DNA of 64,000 nucleotides from the NCBI RefSeq assembly GCF_018812025.1, contig NC_063061.1, forward strand, positions 39,414,174 through 39,478,173, read 5' to 3'. Below, in pieces: positions 23,163 to 34,748 of this stretch (position 1 is its first letter; every line of letters begins with the position of its first letter). The notes beneath the pieces are model-generated. The model saw only the letters and a program-made list of their open reading frames with translations, was not told where the DNA came from and ran no database searches. The position numbers were made by a program, and so were the translations under genes. The stretch is from Megalobrama amblycephala (lineage: Eukaryota; Chordata; Actinopteri; Cypriniformes; Xenocyprididae).

Positions 23163-24990
23163 CTATTGCTCAAAAGATTCTTAATAGTGAAAAAAGGTTC
23201 TTTAGATTATAAAATATTCTTTACGCTCTAAGAAGCATTTTTTGTCCCCAAAAAGTCATTAGTTCTTGAAAGAATCCAATTTTTCTTAGTGTGAAGAACA
23301 TTTTAATAATCTAAAGAGCCTTTTTCCACTATAAAGAATCATTTGTGGAATGGAAGGATTCCATGGATGTTCAAGCTTCTTCATCAATGCCAATCATGAA
23401 CTGCTATTTTTCACTGAAAGGTTCTCTGGGGAACCAAAAATGGTTCTTCTACACTGAAAATAAATAAATAAATCTGATGTAGGGTTTACTTTGAAACAAT
23501 TTTCACTCAAAAATTAATAGTAAATTGCATAAATAATTACAAAGTAACACATTGAATCAAACATTACATTTTGAAGCAGGCCCGGCTCCACGGGGGGGCC
23601 AGGGTGGGCCTGGCCCACCCAATCAGAGGCTTGGCCCACCCAGAGCCATAGAGAGAGATCTATAGATCTCTCTATAGCTCTGGGCCCACCCTGGCCCCAC
23701 ACCACATAACAGCCAATCACAAAATTAGTGTGATATTCAATTCAGCTCCAGACCAAGCGGCAACCTCCCCCTTAGTAGTGCTGCTAAAATATATATTTTT
23801 TCTAAATATGTCTCTAAAATATGTTAAACCGTTCAATACCGCTTCTCTACAGTATCCATATGACAGCGAGTTCACGCACATCGCAGCCTCCTGTCACTCA
23901 CTCAGCGCAGCGGCAGGCCTCGAGACTCTCGTTCGGTCCGGTTGAAGCGTTATTGTTATGATAACAACTGATACGACAACTTTAGCATTCATTCATTCAT
24001 TCAGTGTTTCCCATTAATGACCCTGTGCGCCGCCACCGTTTCATAATGAACCGAAAATTTAAAACATAAATGGTCTCTACATTGTATTTTGCCAATTAAC
24101 TAAAATCGAAACCGTAATGGCTTTGTGCCTTAATAAAGCACCAAAATATATACAGTGATTAAGTATATACTATTTAGTCTGTTTGTGCTGCGTGTTTTAA
24201 AGAGAAGTGCGCACTTTGCTCACACGATCAGCTGGCGATTTGGTGATCAAAATTAAAGCTCAAGGATTAGAAATTGGCTACAAACTAGTATTTTAATTTT
24301 TAGTATTTTATATATATTAGATTGCATTTGTTACAATAGCCTATATGGATATTACTGTCATGTATGTATTATTATTTTATTGTTATAATTGTTTGGCATC
24401 CTAAAACACCTAAAACGATGTAGACTTTATATCACAACTAAAAATATATTTGAACCCTCTTTAATGTCCAGGTACAAGTCAATGTTGTTTCTTTGGTCAA
24501 TTTGCACACTGTACATGAGTTGAAGCTCTTAATTTTGAGCTTCCAAAGTGCACCAGATTGATGCATTTAACCTTAAAATGTACAAAATTTTCTTACGGGG
24601 GTGCATGCCCCTGGACCCCCCTAGAGGAGGTATTGGACAAAAGTTCTAATTTCGAACAGTATAAACAGCTCGTGCAAAAAAATTTAAATAATAAATGTTG
24701 CAAATATTATTTGTGTTATCTCACATTATATTTTGTAATGTGATTTTTCAAAATAGTATAATAGTTTATAACAATAACAAACAACCCTAACAATTGCCTT
24801 ATCTATATCAATAGACATGTGAGATTAAAGCATTAAAGCCCCCCACCAATCCGACCGGCCCACCTGGAATATCATTTGGCCCACCTTTCATCTCATATCT
24901 GGAGCCGGGCCTGTTTTGAAGAGGAAAGACTGATATTGCATTTTCAAAGATAAATACATTTTTTGGAACCTTTATTTTTAAGAGTGTATG
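23163..24990. mobile_element. MITE related to 4349..4616, split by a hAT element
   Basis: 23163..23460 has the AAAGGTTCTTTAGATTA and CTCTGGGGAACCAAAAATGG blocks of the 4349 family. The terminal CCTTTATTTTTAAGAGTGTA reappears at 24968..24987, beyond the hAT insertion. Confidence 0.55.
23577..24913. mobile_element. hAT-superfamily element, transposase not intact
   Basis: Perfect 14-bp terminal inverted repeats CAGGCCCGGCTCCA / TGGAGCCGGGCCTG, flanked by a perfect 8-bp duplication TTTTGAAG (23569..23576 and 24914..24921), the hAT hallmark. At 1,337 bp with no long open frame it is non-autonomous. The longest frame, at 24558, contains GGACPWTPLEEV but has no identifiable domain. A near-perfect palindrome lies at 23641..23683. 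Confidence 0.85.
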
Positions 24991-25344
24991 TCATCAAATA
25001 TTGATTTGATGCACACATAAAGCATCATGTGACTTCAGAAGAAGCGCACAAGTCGACTGTTAAGGTGTTTTCTGGATGTTATTATGATCGGCCTCTGCGT
25101 GGAACATTCTTCAAAACATCCTCTTGTTGTGTTCCACTGAAGAAAGAAAGTCGTAAAGGTTTGAATGCCACGAGGGCGAGTAAATAATGACAGCGTTTGG
25201 GTAGAAAGACGAGTGGCTTTCGCTCCTGATGGCTGCTGTACAGATGGAGCTGCTCTGATTCGTTCTGCTTCTGTGTCGTCTTTGTCTCCAGCGCAGGAGA
25301 ACACAAAGAAGGAGGGTCTGGGTGGCCGTTTGCAACAGCTGAGG

Positions 25345-25389
<45 letters not shown>

Positions 25390-26329
25390 CTCCCTTTGTG
25401 TGCCACTGCCTTTGTTTGGGACGTACCACTCCGTGTCACCAATCCGCTGCCGTTCCACTGAGAGCGAGGCGGTCCCTCCCACCGGACCCTCAACACACAG
25501 CGGGACCCCTAGTGGACGTCACATGATGCTGCAGCATGACTCCATTCAGAACAGACACAAGCTACAGAGAATGTGATGACATCACAAAGAGAATGTGTGT
25601 GATGACGTCACAAAACAGAGAACTGACAATATACTGCATACCGTCGACTCGTTTCTTTAAGATGAGACACTATTGTGCATTATCTATTAGCGCCCAATCT
25701 TAATCCTTCAAATGTGGTGAGTTTGAGTCGGAAACCAAACTTTACAGTTATATATATCTATATATAATTGTTCATTTATCGTCTGTCTCAACATTTTATT
25801 CCTAAAAACATGGTGAAAATGTATTTTATTTCTGTCTGTTGACAGTACTTTCTGATTTTGAGTGACCAAAACAGAAATCCCTTTTAACGTCACAAGAATA
25901 ATTTTGACCTACTGTTTATGACAGGTAAACACTATCACAGTAATCTGAATTTCATAGACTGAAGGTTAATAAAACAGAAGCTCTGTAATGCACTTATTTG
26001 TGCTTCAATAATCAAAAACTGCATGTTAAACATAAAAAATTGTACTGTGATTTGATTAAAATCAAATTACGCAAAATCGCAAATTTTTTAAAGTGCTGAA
26101 ATGACTTTATATTTACTTCTGTTCCTATAAAAATGCATTTATTTTCTTTTTAAGAAACAAAAATATGTAACAATGCTTTATTAACATTTTTCAAATAAGG
26201 ACTTACTAAAATAAAAATGAAATATACTGAAAAACTAAAGCTAAAAAAAAAAAAAAAAAAAAATTGACCCTTGCTTCATCTAATCTTCAGATTTCTGTTT
26301 TTGGACATTAATGAATGCATATTTTATTA
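24991..26329. other. No gene; dispersed repeat and (TG)n microsatellite
   Basis: 25090..25200 is a dispersed DNA-element end (CACTGAAGAAAGAAAGTC, GGCGAGTAAATAATGACA). 25347..25387 is a (TG)20 run that creates spurious open frames. 26246..26263 is poly(A). No supported coding segment. Confidence 0.4.
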
Positions 26330-26645
26330 CACTCTAAAAAATGCTGGGTTAAAAACAACCCAAGTTGGGTTAAATATGGACAAACCCAGCAGGTTGGGTT
26401 AAAGGGCACCTATTATGCCCTCTTTCACAAGATGTAATATAGGCTAAGTCTCTGGTCTGGTCAAGTTTCAGCTTAAAATACCCCACAAATTTGCCCCTGT
26501 TTGGGGGTGAGCAAAAACATGCCTTTTACTATATTACTATATTGCTGGCTAAAAAAATAAATCCAAAATTGGTTGAAAAAATGGCTTGGTGAAAACAACC
26601 CAATCCCTGGGTTTGTCCATATTTAACCCAGCATTTTTTAGAGTG
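26330..26645. mobile_element. CTCTAAAAAATGCTGGGTT element with a nested TTAAAGGG-type fragment
   Basis: Ends CACTCTAAAAAATGCTGGGT and its inverse GCATTTTTTAGAGTG. Inside, 26398..26525 (TTAAAGGGCACCTATTATGC, TTTGCCCCTGTTTGGGGGTG) is the terminal part of the element also seen at 40746..41365 and 56431..56867. A second copy of the outer element is at 39776..40226. Confidence 0.7.
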
Positions 26646-26894
26646 AGATAAAGCGATAAAGCCTCATTTGTGTATTTAAACAACAATTTAGAAAATTTGC
26701 ATTTTTTGTGCTATATTTAATAAATTAATCTTTTCCTTTTCACCTGTGGTGTCTCGATTTAAAATTATATTAAACTATACATTAAGTTAAGCAGTTATCC
26801 TCTCAGAAATAAATATGTTTATTTTGTCTTTTTAATCTGATTTTGTGTAAAAATAAATAAATAAATAAAATTGGTTATAAATCAATTAGCTTAC

Positions 26895-26975
26895 CTTGCA
26901 CAGTACACCAACAGCAGAGAAAGCACGAAAAGTGTGTTATTCTTAGGGCAGATTCGCAGAGAAAGCGTATATTTC
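26895..26975 (-). other. Candidate 81-bp exon with strong splice sites
   Basis: On the minus strand CATATTTTTGACAG precedes an 81-base segment ending TGCAAG before GTAAGCTA; both signals are near consensus. Two of three frames are open, including one continuing ATG-CAA-G from the upstream candidate first exon. The peptide is hydrophobic and cysteine-rich in the middle and matches no family I know. It may be a non-coding leader exon of the transcript proposed at 27.2 kb. Confidence 0.28.
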
Positions 26976-27168
26976 CTGTCAAAAATATGAAAAACGTTGT
27001 CAGTTGAACGACAAAAAACACCGCGTTTTTAGAATGACGTGTCATGCGCGAGCAACGGTTAAAGTTGTCAGTCAAGCGAGAAATAAAGTCAAGTCTATCG
27101 CGCGATTACATTGAAAAACAACGGAAAAGTAGCGGAGCGGAAAAACACGTTCTGAGTGAACCGCTTAC

Positions 27169-27300
27169 CTTGCATGTGTCACGTGATGACATCATAACGG
27201 ACAACAGAAGGAAATTTCCCGCTCTCTTCTTCAGAATGCTGCTTGTTGGCACGGCAACAGCAGCGCGCGCACATTCTTGGCAGAGTTAATTCCCGCCGCG
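27169..27300 (-). promoter_or_regulatory. Promoter-like patch and possible first exon of an unidentified minus-strand gene
   Basis: A CpG-containing non-repetitive patch carries GCGGGAAA (E2F-like, 27215..27222), TGATGTCA (CRE-like, 27187..27194) and TCACGTGA (E-box, 27179..27186) read on the minus strand. It is followed by ATGCAAG before GTAAGCGG, an excellent donor after 27169. The next strong acceptor is at 26976. It lies 1.5 kb beyond the tmem38b stop on the same strand. In tetrapods the gene downstream of TMEM38B on the same strand is ZNF462, so its leader exons are one possibility, but nothing in the sequence identifies it. Confidence 0.3.
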
Positions 27301-27971
27301 GGCCGTTTGGAAATCATTGACGATATTAGGCGGGAATAATTGAGATGTTGATTGCTCCTTCACACCAGTAAATGAGATTATGTACTGCTGATCGCTCATT
27401 AACAAACCTAAAGCATGATTATGAAAATCATTTCCTGCTGTCTGGAATACATATTCCACAGAGGCATATTCCATTACATAAATCATAATAAAACACCAAT
27501 CCCATTTCTGCAGAACACGCCATTCGAAATAATGAGTAATTCAACTGTGCTGCGTTTGTTCTGGTGATGGATTTGTGAATCTTTTTTGTTGTTTATACAG
27601 CATATGTGAGATGCAAAATGTTAAAAGAACATATTTTTGTCAGCTAGGGACAGAATCACTTACTATAGCCTTATCTGTGTAAAGGTGCATCCATTATTTC
27701 AGCTCCAAAAGAAAAATTTCATAATTAACAGCTCTAATAACGCACATTGATACTGATTTATTAATTAAAGGTGAAGAAGTGCTTAATTTCTGCACCAGTT
27801 GTACTGATTTACATGTTTGATTGACATTGGCTCAACCAATGCTCTGAGTGGGCGGGGCTATACCTGTTCGATCAAAGTCATTATTTTTCCAATTTTGTTT
27901 GTTTTTACACTTCAGCTTAGACAAAAATACAAGCACATTTCTGCCTTTAAAGGATTCAGAATTCAAATTTC
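27301..27971. other. No gene; non-repetitive patch
   Basis: 27290..27490 contains CCCGCCGCGGGCC and GGCGGGAATAATTGAG and looks non-repetitive (possible regulatory DNA behind the promoter-like patch). The rest is AT-rich without signals. Confidence 0.3.
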
Positions 27972-28293
27972 CTGATACTCCATGTCATCCAAGATGTTCA
28001 TGTCTTTCTTTCTTCAGTGGAAAAGAAATGAAGGAAAACATTCCAGGATTTTTCTCCCTATAGTGGACTTCACTGGGGTTCAACGGGTTGAAGGTCCAAA
28101 TGTCAGTTTCAGTGCAGCTTCAAAGAGCTCTACATGATCCCAGACTGACATTTGGACCTTCAACCCGTTGAACCCCAGTGAAGTCCACTATAGGGAGAAA
28201 AATCCTGGAATGTTTTCCTTCATTTCTTTTCCACTGAAGAAAGAAAGACATGAACATCTTGGATGACATGAGGGTGAGTAAATTATCAGGAAA
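27972..28293. mobile_element. Short foldback element
   Basis: Two inverted arms of about 135 bases, from CATCCAAGATGTTCATGTC to GGACCTTCAACCCGTTGAAC, around a loop of about 40 bases. The arms match the inner arms of the elements at 21267 and 44350, so this is a deletion derivative. Both strands give the same peptide, confirming near-perfect symmetry. Confidence 0.8.
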
Positions 28294-28313
28294 GTAACGT
28301 GTGTGAATGTTGT

Positions 28314-28481
28314 GTTTTCTGACAGCTCGTCCGGATACAGCTCGCTCGAGTTGAATTCATCCTGTAGGATGTAAGACATCTCAGGCCGAACCTCCTTCAC
28401 CTCGTTAACCATCGTGATTCGCTCACCTTGAATTTCCAGTACATTTCGTCACTCATCAGTCGGTTTTGCAGAGAAAACAAA
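28314..28481 (-). other. Coding-like patch downstream of tmem38b stop
   Basis: On the minus strand TTGCTTCCTGTAG precedes 55 bases (28427..28481) with an open frame (LFSLQNRLMSDEMYWKFK) ending AAG before GTGAGCG. Overlapping it in another frame, ATG at 28412 begins MVNEVKEVRPEMSYILQDEF followed by NSSELYPDELSE, with G/C-rich third codon positions unlike the neighbouring AT-rich DNA. The two frames would join with a one-base shift. It could be an exon fragment, a decayed pseudogene, or conserved 3' UTR of tmem38b. The 3' side runs into the foldback repeat at 27972..28293. I do not recognise the protein. Confidence 0.2.
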
Positions 28482-28819
28482 CTACAGGAAGCAAACTGAA
28501 GGAGTCGGAGCGAGTGAATTATATTATATTTCTGCATTCAAAACGTACAGTAAAACATGTCTCAGCATTCCACTTTGAGTGATTGCATTCATAAATGCAT
28601 TATAAATTATATAAAATATATGATCATCACCATTGCAGGATAGAAAGAATAGAATTTTCTGTGAATCACTTTCAGAATAGCAAATATGTACATATCAGAT
28701 ATCACAAGATTAAAAAGAGCATTTGTGCATTTTAAAACATCATCAGCAGGAATGGTGTAGAAAAGTTTCTTTTGCTACAAGAAGATCTCACACAGAGGAA
28801 AACCGTCTCTCTTCCGTTC
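28482..28819. other. tmem38b 3' flank / presumed 3' UTR
   Basis: AT-rich sequence immediately after the tmem38b stop on the minus strand. No AATAAA or ATTAAA was found on that strand in this interval. Only weaker TATAAT-like runs near 28600 are present. Confidence 0.35.
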
Positions 28820-29053
28820 TCAGTCTTTCTTTTTGGTGCTTTCTGCCTCCTCCGGGTTCGTTTGGTCCGTGCCAGGGGTTTTCCGAGAGGATATCGAGGC
28901 GTTTTTTGGGGAAGCATGGCAGGTCTGATCTGACCCCTGGGTCGAGTCATTCAGGGGTGAAAAGGTCAGAGGTCGAACAAACAGAGTCTTGTAGAGGACA
29001 GACTCCAGCGCTGAAAACGGATACGACGACGAACCCATCATCATCATCCGCGT
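28820..29053 (-). CDS. tmem38b: tmem38b exon 6, C-terminal tail and stop
   Basis: The acceptor TTTCAG is followed by ACG-CGG-ATG. It encodes [20 protein letters not shown], then [11 protein letters not shown] and a hydrophilic Ser/Thr/Asn-rich tail ending [13 protein letters not shown] at 28822..28820. The start of the exon matches the conserved TRIC-B segment after the last membrane helix. The tail is the divergent cytosolic part; its basic end is usual for the family. Confidence 0.93.
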   Translation of the reverse strand, partial: TRMMMMGSSSYPFSALESVLYKTLFVRPLTFSPLNDSTQGSDQTCHASPKNASISSRKTPGTDQTNPEEAESTKKKD

Positions 29054-32000
29054 CTGAAACAACAGAGATGCACATGAATCAGAAGTGCAAATTAGATCAA
29101 ACAAATACAGCAGAGCCAAATCTGCAGCAATACTAATAATTCCACGTGTGAAATGAAGAGCTGGAAGGTCGAAGGTTGGGAGCGAGAGGACGTTTCCGAG
29201 CTAACAGAGAGATCTGACAGAAGAACTCACGATTTGCCGTCAGTCTTGCTGAAGAACTTCACTCTTTTTAAAGCAGAATGATGCAATTACATGAAAATGA
29301 TGCAAAAAACGAGCGAAACGTGTAAGAGCGTCACGACAGCAGCGCGGATCACTACTGAAGGGCAGGAGAGGATTCACAGAGACACTTTGATGAGCTTTAG
29401 CAGGTCGTTCGTTAAATTCACCCCAACGCATGCGAGCAGACGCCTGTCCAATTAAAACACGACACGCCAATCAATCAAACAAGGCTCGTGTTTAATTGTG
29501 ATATCACAGCTGATGTTCATCCATCAGTACACACACACACACAGAAGCTGTTTTTCACAAATCGAGCTGCGAATGGCATTCTAGAAACCTGTACACTGAC
29601 AATCATTGATTATGTCAAACTAACAGTCACATGACCTCATCACACTGCATGTTTAATTCAGTAAATGGCTATAAATGCAATTATTTTGCATTTGCAAATC
29701 GTGTCGCAGGTCGTTCAGGTCGTACGCAATGCATTGTGGGATAGTTTGCAGATTTTAGGTTTTATGGAGTATTTTGCATGTGTCTTATTTAGTGCTGTCA
29801 AATCGATTATTTGCGATTAATTGCATCTAACGTAAAAGTTTGTAAATATATGTGTGTATTTATATATTTATGCACACATATTTACAAACTTATGTTAGAT
29901 GCGATTAATCGCAATTAGACATATGCGATATATCACGATAATGAATATGCATGATATTGTTATCGTGGGCACTTCAGAATACCGCAAATAATAATTTATT
30001 ACCGATTAATACATTTTTTTATAATGCATTTAGGAAGGAGACGCGCTGAATGAAAGTGCACATTCACTCTCTGACATGGAACAGCAGAATGCAGCGGTTA
30101 CCCCGGAAAACTAACAATGATTAGTTGTATTTCTTAACTAACATTAACAAAAATTAATACTTTATGTAACAAATGTAGCTATTGCTCAATCTTAGTTAAT
30201 GCATTAAATAATGAGACTTTATTGTAAAGTGTTTCCTGTTGTTCTTTATAGCCTAATTCATTTGCACTTTAATCTGTTTGAAAATGTTATATTTATTGTG
30301 TATTGCATTATTGTATTTAAACATTCAGAGTTCTTTTTGTTATAAGAAAAAGAGTTCTTAAACCTGTTATAGTATGACAACACTGTTTTTTGCATCTTAT
30401 TTCAATATCGTGATAATACCGTATTCCGTGATAAAAGCTTCAGAAATTAATCGCAACATGAAAATTTGATACCGTCACATGCCTAATCGCAATCAATCGA
30501 TTTGACAGCAGTAGTTTTATTACATTAAGCTCCACTAATGTTCAATTCAATTCACATTTATTTGTATAATGCAAACACAACAAACCTTATTGGTGACGAT
30601 GAAGAGCGTGTAGATGAGCATCAGGTGATGAGTTTGTATCGGGAGGAAGCGGCACTGCTGGAGAGAGAACAGAACCGATCCCAGCAGGGTGATTTTGGTC
30701 GGGCTGCACACACACACACACACAAAGGTCAAAGGTCAAACAAGGCCCGAGGAGTTAAATATAACAGCTCTGACATGTAAAATAGGTAATTAACACACGG
30801 CTGCGACGCACATTCTATATGCGAGTGGATTTTATTCTGTACATAACTCCAGTGATGTCCCTCAGGTCTACTGTACGACTTGTTGATTGACGGTAAATAA
30901 GAGTTTGTCTTCACGGCGACTGACAGCAGAGAGAGACGCTTACTCTCCTGCGTTCTTCCACACAAACCTTTTCAAATGCCACTCGCACAAAAACCATGAC
31001 AACAAGTGTCGGCTGAAGGCGAGAGGAAATCAATACAGAAGCCAATTATTCTACCTGCGGCATTCTGGGACCAAACGCTATTATTCTGAAAGAAAGAGAC
31101 TCTGGATATGAAATGCACAATGTATAAGAGGCTTGAGACGAGAGATTTCACCTCTGGAGTGTCTGCAGACAGTCCTGTCAATAATGCAAAACACTTCAGA
31201 CTGATTTATAACTTTAACATTAACATGTAAATTAATTAACAGAGGAATACAGTGAATTAACGGTTCACGTCTGTCTGTCATACTGGAGAAACTGGACCTG
31301 AAAGACATTTACTGTAGACTAGGGCTGGATTGCAAATATCGATTCTCATTTTGATGAATCAATCTTTTAGTCTGTGCTGTTTTCAGTTGATGTGTGAAAA
31401 AAACATTATTTATAGCACCTGCCATCCAATTATAGTTTACAGAATTAATTCTGAGGGATTTTTTTCCTGGAGAAAAACTGGCATGTACTGTACCTGATAT
31501 ATATATACAAATGATTCGATATCAAGGTATTTCAGGAGCTTCATGAGGCATCTGAGACTCTTACTATGACATCTTCAGTAGTTCATTGGTTTCAGGCTTC
31601 CAGACGCCTCGAACCAGCTGCTCAAAGTTACTGATGAGGCCTCCACCCGCTCCTACAGACACGAGAAGATTCAGTGAGGTTATATACAGAACTCTAGGGT
31701 TCTCGACTCAATTTTAAAGAACGCTTTATGCCCCAAAAAAGGGTCAATGTGGTTCTATATACAGAAAGTATTCAGACCCCCTTAAATTTTTCACTCGTTG
31801 TTATATTGCAGCCATTTGCTAAAATCATTTAAGTTCTTTTTTTTCCTCATTAATGTACACACAGCACCACATATTGACAGAAAAACACAGAATTGTTGAC
31901 ATTTTTGCAGATTTATTAAAAAAGAAAAACTGAAATATCACATGGTCCTAAGTATTCAGACCCTTTGCTGTGACACTCATATATTTAACATTTCTTCTGA

Positions 32001-34673
32001 TCATCCTTGAGATGGTTCTACACCTTCATTTGAGTCCAGCTGTGTTTGATTATACTGATTAGACTTGATTAGGAAAGCCACACACCTGTCTATATAAGAC
32101 CTTACAGCTCACAGTGCATGTCAGAGCAAATGAGAATCATGAGGTCAAAGGAACTGCCTGAAGAGCTCAGAGACAGAATTGTGGCAAGGCACAGATCTGA
32201 CCAAGGTTACAAAAACATTTCTGCTGCACTTAAGGTTTCCTAAGAGCACAGTGGCCTCCATATTCCTTAAATGGAAGATGTTTGGGACGACCAGAACCCT
32301 TCCTAGAGCTGGCCATCCGGCCAAACTGAGCTATCGGGGGAGAAGAGCCTTGGTGAGAGAGGTAAAGAAGAACCCAAAGATCACTGTGGCTGAGCTCCAG
32401 AGATGCAGTCAACAAAGTCAACCATCACTGCAGCCCTCCACCAGTCGGGGCTTTATGGCAGAGTGGTCTGACGGAAGCCTCTCCTCAGTGCAAGACACAT
32501 GAAAGCCTGCCTGAAGGACTCCAAGATGGTGAGAAATAAGATTCTCTGGTCTGATGAGACCAAGATAGAACTTTTTGGCCTTAATTCTAAGCGGTATGTG
32601 TGGAGAAAACCAGGCACTGCTCATCACCTGTCCAATACAGTCCCAACAGTGAAGCATGGTGGTGGCAGCATCATGCTGTGGGGGTGTTTTTCAGCTGCAG
32701 GGACAGGACGACCGGTTGCAATCGAGGGGAAGATGAATGCGGCTGAAAACTGGAACTGGAGAGGATCTGCAAGGAGGATTGGCAGAGGATCCCCAAATCC
32801 AGGTGTGAAAAACTTGTTGCATCTTTCCCAAAAAGACTCATGGCTGTATTAGATCAAAAGGGTGCTTCTACTAAATACTGAGCAAAGGTCTGAATACTTA
32901 GGACCATGTGATATTTCAGTTTTTCTTTTTTAATAAATCTGCAAAAATGTCAACAATTCTGTGTTTTTCTGTCAATATGGGGTGTTGTGTGTACATTAAT
33001 GAGGAAAAAAATGAAGTTAAATGATTTTAGCAAATGGCTGCAGTATAACAAAGAGTGAAAAATTTAAGGGGGTCTGAATACTTTCCGTACCCACTCAATT
33101 TTAAAGAACACTTTATGCCAAAAAGGTACCATAAAAGAAGAAATGTCTTAAATGACTACATAACACTTGTTTAACAGGTTATTTAATTTTTCTAGAGATA
33201 AAGTATGTTTACAAGCTTTTAATTAAAATTAAATATGAAATATTCATCAAAGCTAAATCCATAAAATGATCCCATTATTGAACCCCTAAAAGACTCTATT
33301 TGTGAAGTGCGTGAGTTCTTCTAAGAGTTTGTAGATGAGAGATATCGTTTGAAATGTACTGATAATTCAGCGCCGTGCATCAGATGAGAAAATCCAATAT
33401 GAAATCCAATACTCATTTCAGGGTGCTGATTCCAAAAATAATGCCTCGTCACACTCTATCGCAAAACACGATGCATTTCAAAGCATTTTTGCTTTCGACA
33501 ACCATTTGTGAGGTGAAGTCGTCTTGTATTATACCTCAGTCAGCTACTTGTTTCAGAACGTTCAGAGAACATTCAAAAGTAACGTTCCCATAATGTTTGA
33601 AGAATATATGTTTCTTTAACCTTCACATAACCAAGAAAAAACCTTTTAAAAATGTTTTGAATGTTCAGAAACAATATTTCATAACTTAATGGGAACATTA
33701 GCAAAACACTCCCAGAACATATTTTGGTTAGCTGGAATCAAATTAGGAAATATTATGCCTTTTTTCCAAATTTGCATAAGTGTAATAATTCCCTGAATTG
33801 TTGATGAACATTCACGGGTCCGTTCGGTTCTGGCTGATGTGTTTTGGCTCTTAAACTTTTATCATTTTAGCGCCGATCGTAATTACAGTCACCTCGACCT
33901 CTTGATATTTCAAACCTTTTCTCTGTGTAATTGAAGGACGGCGGGGTGAAATGCATCATGGGTTTAATAATGAGTGTGATGAAATTCTGAAAAATAACCT
34001 TGAGCTTTTAAACATTAAAATGTCAAGCCAAGAATACTGTCACATCCTGATGCAACAAAGCGCTGGATATCTGAACAGAAGAAATGAAAGCCGCACACAG
34101 ATGGATGAGTGTGATTAGGCTCCAGAGCACATGACAAACACATCCACGCTTAAGTGTGTCTTCATTAGGATCCGGCGTGTACCTTTGGCCCAGCCCACTG
34201 CGATCATCACAAACAGACCGTCTTTGTACTTCCTGCCTGCTTGTGTGACTCCGCCCAGAACCTTCCACGTACGTGTCACTTCCTTCATTCCCGTCAAGAC
34301 CAGACGCACAGGCAGGATGGACGCCAGCGAATAGACGGCATCCAGAGGACAATAAAACACCAGATACCTGCAGAAGAGAGAGATTCGATAGGAATGATGG
34401 GATACATCTCACAAAAACACATCCACTGCAGATGAAGATTATCATTGCATTATCAGTTTGAATCATTTTTTTCATATTAAATTTTGTCATTTGGTTGGGT
34501 ATTTTTGAAATGATTTTTTTACGTTTTTATTACTATTATTTTTTTTTCATTTTTAATTTATTTCTTATTTTAGTTTTAATTATTTTAGTACATAAACTAA
34601 CTGAAAATGAGATTTTTTTTCCTTTGGCAACTATCAGAAATAGAATAATAATTTAATTTCAGACAAAACAACA

Positions 34674-34748
<75 letters not shown>

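Noticed and set aside
24558..24743. Possible hAT transposase fragment
   Set aside because: Only 62 codons with no zinc-finger or catalytic signature; the family assignment rests on TIR and TSD instead.
25035..25496. Several long overlapping frames on both strands
   Set aside because: All are created by the (TG)n microsatellite, which reads through in every frame as Cys-Val or Thr-His.
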